The notes under the pieces are model-generated. The model was not told the origin of the DNA, searched no databases, and worked only from the letters and a program-made list of their open reading frames with translations. Shown piece by piece: positions 57,817 through 64,000 of a stretch of 64,000 nucleotides of DNA. Source of the DNA: Eustoma russellianum (Eukaryota > Streptophyta > Magnoliopsida > Gentianales > Gentianaceae); contig AP025041.1 in NCBI GenBank assembly GCA_036186865.1, positions 36,155,538 to 36,219,537 on the forward strand, written 5' to 3'. Numbering within the stretch: position 1 is the first letter of the stretch; each line of letters begins with the position of its first letter. Position numbers and translations under genes: made by a program.

Positions 57817-59547
57817 TTATTTGGGTCCTTGAACATTAGGGGCATTATTCTTGTTTAGATAACCCTTAGGTATCCAAACTTGAATATACTTTCTAGGCAC
57901 ATTTTTAGCATGGTTAAAGTAAGAAGGATAAGCATATAGATGATTATTCCACATAAGTGAGGATGCATTGTTATACATGTTGCGCCATGGTTGATAATCA
58001 TTATAGGATGACCGAATCTTATAATGTGTATAAGATATGCGATTTTGTTTCTTATATGGTGCTCTATATGTATATTCATGTGTATTTCTATAAGACTTGT
58101 ATGAGCGTTGCTTATGCTTAGGTTCATAAAAAGTTGGATGCATTTTATTTGGTCTAGTTGCATTTGTATACATGTAGGCATGATTTCTAGGTTGTCTAGA
58201 TGTATGTTTATGCGTGTGCATATTGGTGGGTTTGTGTTGTATTTTTGCCTTGATATGAGTAGAAGAAGGTGTAGAAGAAGATGTAGCAGGCAAAGTTGAT
58301 TTTGTATTATATGGCAACTTTGTACTAGATGAAACAAACTTAGTCTTTTCATTTACTTTTTCGTTTTCTTCTTTATAGCCTAGACCGGTTTTATCATTGC
58401 CATACTTTTGTGATGAGATAAGTGTATCTAACATATTTGCACCCGATTTAAATTGTTCTATCATTTTTTCTAAGGTAAATTTAGAAGACTTAAGTTGCAC
58501 TATTTTATTTTCACAACTTTCTAACTTGGATTTCAACATTTTATTTTCCATTTGTAACTTTTGTTCATCTTTCCTATATGATTCAATTTTGTTCTCTAAA
58601 GAATCAAGAGTATTAGTAGACTCTTGTTTAAGAGATTCTAGTTGATCGGAAAATTCCAAGTTGGACGTCTTCAACTTGTCATTTTCTTCAACTAGTTTCT
58701 TCTTTTCTTTAGAGAGCCTCTTACAGTGAGCATGCATCCGCAGGAATTCTTCATACATTTCATCAAATGTCATGTCACTATCAGAATCACTATCAGAAGA
58801 AGAACATACCTCGTTGGATACGAAGCACACTTGAGCTTCCTCAGTTTCGGATTCTGAGTCGGATGAGTCGCTCCATGTGCTCACCTTCATTGCTCGTTTT
58901 CCTTTTCTTGCCTTAGACTCCTTTGTCTTTGACATTTGAGCTTCCTTGTCCTTGGCTTGTTTATTATTGTTGTTGTTATTATTATTTTTCTTTGTTGGAC
59001 AATCGTATGAAATATGTCCTTTTTGACCGCATTCATAACACTTTAATTCTTTATTATACCATTTTTTTGTGTTATTTTTCTTAGATTGAGAAAAAGAAGA
59101 AGAAGAGGAATTATGTTGTCTATTCCTATTTGGGCGTTTGAAAAACTTTCTAAGTTTTCTAGCAATCAATATCAAGTCATCGTCTAATTCAGTATCACTA
59201 TTACTATCATCGTTATTAGCATATGTTTCGGTTGTTTTGAAGGCTATTGACTTACCGGATGACTTAGACGATTCAGACTTTCGTTGGTTCAGTTTTACCT
59301 CATAGACTTTAAGAGACCCGATCAATTCATCCATCTTGGTGATTGACTTTGTCTCCTCGATTGCAGTCACCTTTGGATCCCATTCAGCAGGGAGACTTCG
59401 TGGCACCTTTTGAACCTTTTCATTGTTCGAAAATGACTTCCCTAAAGCTTTGATTTGAGACAAGCAGTATATTATGAATTGTTGTTTCTTGGCCTTGTAT
59501 TGTTCGTACGGTGTTGAATGTTGCTTCTTTTGAGTGGTGTTGGTCTG
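57817..59547 (-). pseudogene. Copia-4 gag, N-terminal part deleted
   Basis: The frame is open from the primer-binding site (59547) to TAA at 57817, but no ATG occurs before about codon 44 of the long frame that starts at 59463 (TTG). The usual N-terminal PPLFDG..YW gag block is missing. The residues before ALGKSFSN (about 59540-59465, containing YEQYKAKKQQFIIYCLS) look like a shortened middle of gag, so two deletions are likely. The remaining part has LPAEWDPKVTAIEE, the knuckle CYECGQKGHISYDC, Asn and Ser runs, a long coiled-coil-like Lys/Glu tail and VWIPKG near the end. Coat protein function is probably lost. Confidence 0.85.
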
Positions 59548-59561
59548 GCTCTGATACCACT

Positions 59562-59734
59562 TGTAGGACCTCAGGCGCTACCATCTCTCCCAAAACCAAT
59601 TGGTGACAGGAGATGCGCATACCCTAGCCTTATAGTGCATTCAGCACACAAGCGCCCACGGCATTCGACTGTGACTTGGCCCACACGGCCTACGCCCACC
59701 GGCCTACGCCACGGGACAATTGCTGCACCTAACA
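59562..59734 (-). repeat. TRIM 5' LTR (173 bp)
   Basis: Same sequence as 51614-51786 by eye. It borders the Copia-4 primer site instead of the TRIM internal region, which is the key sign of the chimera. Confidence 0.92.
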
Positions 59735-59986
59735 AGCCTGACCGATCGGCTTCAGGTGTATGTCCCCACTGCCAGAAGAACCACGTTGGGGAATGCTAGA
59801 AGAAAACAGGGGCTTGCTTCAAATGTGGTAAGACGGATCATAGGATCAAGGATTGCCCTGAGTGGAAGCAAAAGCCACAGGGAGAAGCAGGGTCGTCGCA
59901 GCAACAAAGGGGTAGGCCCAAACCCAACGCGAGGGTACATGTCATGACTGATGCTGAAGTGCAGGAGAGCACTGACGTTGTGACAG
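59735..59986 (+). pseudogene. Chromovirus gag, C-terminal knuckle part
   Basis: Resumes in phase after the insert with SASGVCPHCQKNHVGEC, an in-frame TAG, then CFKCGKTDHRIKDC, a canonical CX2CX4HX4C nucleocapsid knuckle. It reaches VVTG at 59986, where a 111-bp insertion relative to the family begins. Confidence 0.85.
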
Positions 59987-60097
59987 GTACAATTTAAGTT
60001 AAAATCTTAGTTGTTTAAGTTGAATTATAGTCTTTTAAGTTGAAAGTGGATGTGCATTAAATGAAAATTCTTTATGTGTTACACTCTTTGTGTTTAT
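59987..60097 (+). other. Intron-like insert between chromovirus gag and protease (111 bp)
   Basis: Starts GTACAATTT after ACAG and is A+T-rich with in-frame stops. Removing it joins VVTG to AILINKVPV in frame, as expected at a Gypsy gag-protease junction. The 3' end reads TTTAT rather than an AG acceptor. The next AG (60118) would also keep the frame but would remove about six family residues. It may be an intron with a lost acceptor or simple filler. Confidence 0.45.
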
Positions 60098-63000
60098 GTG
60101 CGATTCTAATTAATAAAGTGCCTGTAAACATATTTTTTGATAGTGGAGCGAGTCACTCGTTCATATCTAAGAGATTTGTCAGAGGACTTGACTGTTTACT
60201 CGAATGGCTTGAAACCTCCTTCAGGGTGCAGGAAGCTGGTGAACAAGTACTGGTTTTGCACCACCAGTATAAAGATTGTGAATTGGAGTTGGATGGAAAG
60301 GAGTTTCCCGTTACATTGGTCTCAATTGCGATGAGGGATTTCGATGTGATATTGGGCATGGATTGGCTGACCAAGTATCATGCCAATATTGACTGCAGAC
60401 TGAAGCTAGTAACTGTCAAAGATCCCGAAATGAATGAAGTGACAGTTCAAGGGAACATCAAGCTAATGAAAGCCCCGAAGAAAATATACTTGACGGTGAT
60501 TAAGGCTTTCAAGGCTTTGAAGAAGGGAGCAGAGGGACTTATGGTGTATGCTTTGGACGCGAAGCAAGAAGTTCCCTCCATGGATTAGATTCTGGTAATC
60601 AATGAATTTAAAGACGTTTTTTCGGATGATTTGCCGGGAGTACCGCCATCAAGAGAAGTAGAGTTCGAAATCAATTTGATCCCAAGAGCCGAGCCTATAT
60701 CTAAGGCACCTTACAAGATGGCTCCAGCTGAAATTAAGGAGCTAAAGGGACAACTACAAGAGTTTTTGGATAATAAGCTAATTCGACCCAGTGTATCACC
60801 TTGGGGAGCCCCCGTCTTATTTGTCAAGAAGAAGGATGGCAACATAAGATTATGTATTGACTATAGAGAGCTGAACAAGGTAACTATCACAAATAAGTAC
60901 CCACTGCCAAGGATCGAGGATTTATTTGACCAGTTGAAGGGTGCTTGTTGGTTCTCGAAAATCGACCTTTGCCAGGGGTATTATCAGTTGCTCGTGAGGG
61001 CAGGAGATGTCCCTAAAACAGCTTTCCGGACTCGATATGGGCATTATGAGTTTTTGGTGATGCCTTTTGTATTGACTAATGCCCCAACAGCCTTTATGGA
61101 CTTGATGAACACCGTGTTCCGAGAACAGTTGGATCAATTCGTGGTGGTGTTTATCGATGATATCTTGGTCTACTCTCCTGATGAACAATCCCATGCGGAT
61201 CACCTAAGGGTGGTGTTAAAGATTTTGAGGCAACAAAAGCTATATGCTAAATTCAGCAAGTGTGAATTTTGGCTAAGAAGTGTAGCCTTTCTCGGTCATG
61301 TAATTTCGAAGGACGGGATCTCAGTGGATCCTAAGAAGGTAGAAGCCATTACTGAATAGCCCAGACCTACAAATGTGACCAAAGTCAGAAGCTTCCTAGG
61401 CTTGGCAGGCTACTATAGGAAGTTTGTTGAGGGATTTTCGACAATAGCAGTTCCATTGAGTCGACTTACTCAGAAAAAGACTAAGTTTGAGTGGACTGTT
61501 GAATGCAAGCAAAGTTTTTCGGAACTCAAGAAGAGATTGACCACTGCCCCGGTGTCGGCACAACCCTCCGGCACCGATGGTTTTGTGATTTATAGTGATG
61601 CATCCAAGAAAGGACTAGGTATGTATACCGTTACAACTAATGCATTGTATATACATATGCCAGTCTTAAACTGACTTTTTGTCTGTAGGTTGTGTCCTGA
61701 TGCAAAATGGACGAGTTATCTCGTACGCGTCGAGACAGTTGAAACCATATGAGCAGAAATACCTGACGCATGACTTAGAACTCGCAGCTGTAGTATTTGC
61801 TCTTAAGATCTGGAGACACTATTTGTATAGAGAGAAATGTGCAGTGTTCACGGATCACAAGAGCCTGAAATATTTATTCTCACAGAAGGAGCTTAACATG
61901 AGACAAAGAAGATGGTTAGAGTTGCTCAAAGATTATGACTTAACCATCAACTATCATCCGGGTAAAGAAAATAGAGTGGCCGATGCGTTGAGTAGGAAAT
62001 CTAGCCACGCCAGACAGTCCCCGTTGGAAAGGGAGATTGAGGAGTTTGGTCTCGATGTGGTAGACTCAGTGGTAAATGTTCTTACAGCTCTGTCTATCAG
62101 TCCAGACTTGGTAAATATAATTAAAGGAGCGCAGTATGATGATGCAGCACTGAGATAAATCTGCGATAAATTGTCTGCGGGACCAGTAAAAGATTTATAG
62201 TTGAGAGGAGATGGAAGTCTATGGTTTCAGAATCAGTTATGCGTACCAGACAATGAAGAGCTACGAAGGGAATTGCTATATGAAGCTCATAACTCACGGT
62301 TGTCTATCCACCCAGGAAGTACAAAAATGTATAAGGACCTCAAAATGAATTATTGGTGGATAGGAATGAAAAGAAGTATTGCGGAGTATGTCGAGAAATG
62401 TTTAGTATGTCAGCAAGTCAAAGCGGAACATCAGCGACCTGGCGGTTTGATGATGCCACTGGAGATTCCAGAATGGAAGTGGGAGCAAGTGACTATGGAC
62501 TTCGTGATGGGGTTACCCAAAACCAGAAACGGAAACAAGATGATTTGGATGATTGTCGACTGCTTGACAAAGACCGCGCATTTCATAGCTATGCCGCATG
62601 GCACTTCGTACGAGAAATTGTCCAATATATATATGGATAACATTGTGAGTTTGCATGGAGTTCCCATCAGTATTGTATCGGACCGTGATCCCAGGTTCGC
62701 TTTTAAGTTCTTGAAGGCTTTCCAGAAAGCTATGGGCACTGAACTGAGGATGAGCACATCATATCACCCTCAGATGGATGGACAGTCTGAGAGGACCATC
62801 CAGACTTTAGAAGACATGTTGAGAGCCTATGCTCTGGATTTTAAAGGAAACTGGGATAGTATGCTGAAGGTGATGGAGTTCTCATACAATAATAGCCATC
62901 ATAGTGCAATCGGCATGACACCCTTTGAGGCTCTCTATGGACGGAAGTGTAGATCCCCGTTTTATTGGGACGAAGTTGGGGAACGGACAATCACTGCCCC

Positions 63001-63535
63001 AGAATTGGTTGAGCTGACCATGGGTAAAGTGAAGATTTTAAGAGAAAGATTAAGGGTGGCCCAAGACCGCAGCAAAAGTTGGGCAGATTCCAAAAGAAGG
63101 CCCCTAGACTTTGAAATTGGTGAAAAGGTCTATTTACGAGTCTCATCCACGAAAGGAGTTGCAAGATTTGGGATGAAAGGCAAGCTAAGCCCTCGATATA
63201 TTGGTCTATACGAGGTGCTTGGTAAAGTTGGTGAAATAGCATATCGATTAGCTTTGCCTCCGAGTTTGTCGCAAGTCCATAATGTATTTCATGTGTCTCA
63301 ACTAAGGAAATACATATCGGACCCGGGACATGTCCTTGAGACTCAACCATTGGATGTTAGAGAGGATGTCACATATGAAGAACATCCAGTGAAGATTGTG
63401 GATAAGAAAGATCAAGTCCTACGCAAGCGCGTGATTCCGTATGTCAAAGTTCAATGGAGTAATCATACGGAGCGTGAAGCCACGTGGGAGCTTGAGGAGA
63501 AAATGAAAGAGAAATATCCATATTTTTTCCAATAA
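60098..63535 (+). pseudogene. Chromovirus pol: protease, RT, RNase H, integrase, chromodomain-like tail
   Basis: Domains in order. Protease: FFDSGASHSFIS, then FDVILGMDWL (60140-60370). RT: SPWGAPVLFVKKKDGNIRLC, FSKIDLCQGYYQL, VVVFIDDILVYS (60780-61180). RNase H: VIYSDASKKGLG, the 70-bp intron-like insert at 61619-61688, CVLMQNGRVISYASRQLKPY and FTDHKSLKYLF (61580-61990). Integrase: zinc part NSRLSIHPGS to CLVCQQVK, core with MDFVMGLPK, SDRDPRF and DGQSERTIQ (62290-62960). The tail KVQWSNHTEREATWE resembles a chromodomain, which in this clade guides insertion to heterochromatin. In-frame stops are TAG 60586, TAG 61357, TAA 62156 and TAG 62198. Allowing for the insert, the whole region is otherwise one frame. 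Confidence 0.92.
61619..61688 (+). other. Putative 70-bp spliceosomal intron in chromovirus RNase H
   Basis: Begins CTAG/GTATGT and ends TTTTTGTCTGTAG/GT, with CTGAC about 18 nt before the acceptor as a branch-point candidate. It is A+T-rich and 70 bp, a normal size for a short plant intron. Removal joins DASKKGLG to CVLMQ exactly at the conserved RNase H sequence; retention shifts the frame. Confidence 0.75.
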
Positions 63536-63580
63536 GGTACGTCACTTTCGAGGACGAAACTTTTTGTAAAGGGGGTGGAA

Positions 63581-64000
63581 TGTTATGCCCCGCACCCTCC
63601 ATAGAATAATTAAAGAAAAAAAGGAAGTTAAATGAAATTAATGGTAATTAATATTATTAAATTAATAATTTAAATACTAAAATTAATTGGTATTTATTGA
63701 GGGAATTAAATAATAGAATATAATTTAGAAATTCCAATTTCACCCCTACCTATATTAAAACTGACAGAACGTCAGTTTCTCTATTCATTCAGAGAAACCG
63801 ACGTCCTCCCCCTTTTCTCCATAGGCGACTTTTCTCTTCTCCAACCCTAGGTGCAGAACTCTTCAAGAACTAATTCGATCTTCGTCCGTTCTTCAATCGG
63901 TCTCCTAGTAATCAAAGACAAGTAATCTATTTATGAGTTCCTACGATTTGCGAAAGAAAAGGCCTATATTTGATATCAAAATGGATCACCATTTAGTAGT
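63581..64000 (+). repeat. Right (3') LTR of the chromovirus, first 420 bp
   Basis: Starts TGTTATGCCCCGCACCC after AAAGGGGGTGGAA and follows the left LTR from 48038, with differences such as GTACCC/GCACCC, CCGTAG/CCATAG and TTTTAG/CGTCAG. It continues past the window. Confidence 0.92.

Larger units (their letters stand above)
51614..59734 (-). mobile_element. Chimeric insert: TRIM element with a one-LTR SIRE-like Copia inside
   Basis: Outer LTRs of 173 bp at 51614-51786 and 59562-59734 look identical. They are flanked by the 5-bp duplication AGCCT at 51609-51613 and 59735-59739. Minus-strand order is TRIM LTR, Copia-4 internal, Copia-4 LTR, TRIM internal, TRIM LTR. The Copia has one LTR only. 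Both junctions lie in a 23-bp stretch common to the two elements (51835-51857 and 59548-59570) that spans LTR end and primer site. A one-LTR Copia circle recombining into a TRIM, or template switching in a shared particle, would give this order. Confidence 0.88.
48038..64000 (+). mobile_element. Tekay/Del-type chromovirus (Gypsy) inserted in the Copia-3 LTR, right end outside window
   Basis: The left LTR 48038-50500 (TGTTATGCCCC to GGGTGCTACA) is repeated from 63581 on. GGTGGTATCAGAGCC follows the left LTR (tRNA-Met primer site) and AAAGGGGGTGGAA precedes the right LTR. Gag, protease, RT, RNase H, integrase and a C-terminal chromodomain-like tail occur in Gypsy order on the + strand. A long LTR (2463 bp), tRNA-Met priming and the chromodomain tail fit the Tekay/Del clade. 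Gag is split by the TRIM/Copia-4 insert. Several in-frame stops show it is not active. Confidence 0.92.

Noticed and set aside
57787..57819. Possible intron at the Copia-4 gag-protease junction (TTGTAG acceptor-like)
   Set aside because: Copia-3 has homologous sequence at the same point that reads through as codons, so the stops in Copia-4 are better explained by small mutations.

Overview
This is nuclear DNA of a flowering plant, almost certainly a eudicot. The signs are a plant-specific Dof transcription factor, a plant YVH1-type zinc protein gene with a short GT-AG intron, a plant mobile domain pseudogene, and dense Copia, Gypsy (Athila and Tekay/Del type), TRIM, Mutator-like, LINE and SINE sequence. 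I cannot name the species. Only two ordinary host genes are well supported.

Layout, left to right. 1-4856: decayed Copia element (Copia-1), entered from its 5' LTR end and closed by a 942-bp 3' LTR, with an internal inverted duplication. 4857-7741: host DNA with an intronless Dof gene of the COG1/Dof1.5/CDF4 type (6669-7130, +). 7742-9871: unidentified GC-shifted repeat-like DNA. 9881-10976: non-autonomous Mutator-like element with long terminal inverted repeats and a perfect 9-bp target duplication. 12640-18214: SINE-like tail abutting a degenerate Copia element on the minus strand (Copia-2). 18215-22740: host DNA with the two-exon zinc protein gene (20722-21202, -) and LINE/SINE fragments. 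23341-24646: plant mobile domain pseudogene.

24652-38641: an Athila-type Gypsy element with three LTRs and two nearly identical internal regions (period about 6.18 kb), flanked by one 5-bp target duplication (TTGGT). It sits in the plant mobile domain pseudogene. Each internal region codes only for gag and protease, with an integrase C-terminal tail fused on; RT, RNase H and the integrase core are missing.

38684 to the end: a nest. A degenerate SIRE-like Copia (Copia-3, -) has its right LTR broken by a Tekay/Del-type chromovirus (48038 to beyond 64000, +). The chromovirus gag gene is broken by a 173-bp-LTR TRIM element (51614-59734, target duplication AGCCT). The TRIM contains a SIRE-like Copia (Copia-4, -) with a single LTR, joined through a 23-bp sequence that both elements share at the LTR/primer-binding-site boundary. 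The order looks like a one-LTR circle recombined into a TRIM. The chromovirus pol also carries a 70-bp insert with all the marks of a spliceosomal intron inside its RNase H domain.

The coordinates of large elements rest on LTR pairing, TG...CA ends, primer-binding sites, polypurine tracts and target duplications read by eye. Lineage names (SIRE, Tekay, Athila) rest on protein motifs and LTR structure, not on a database search.
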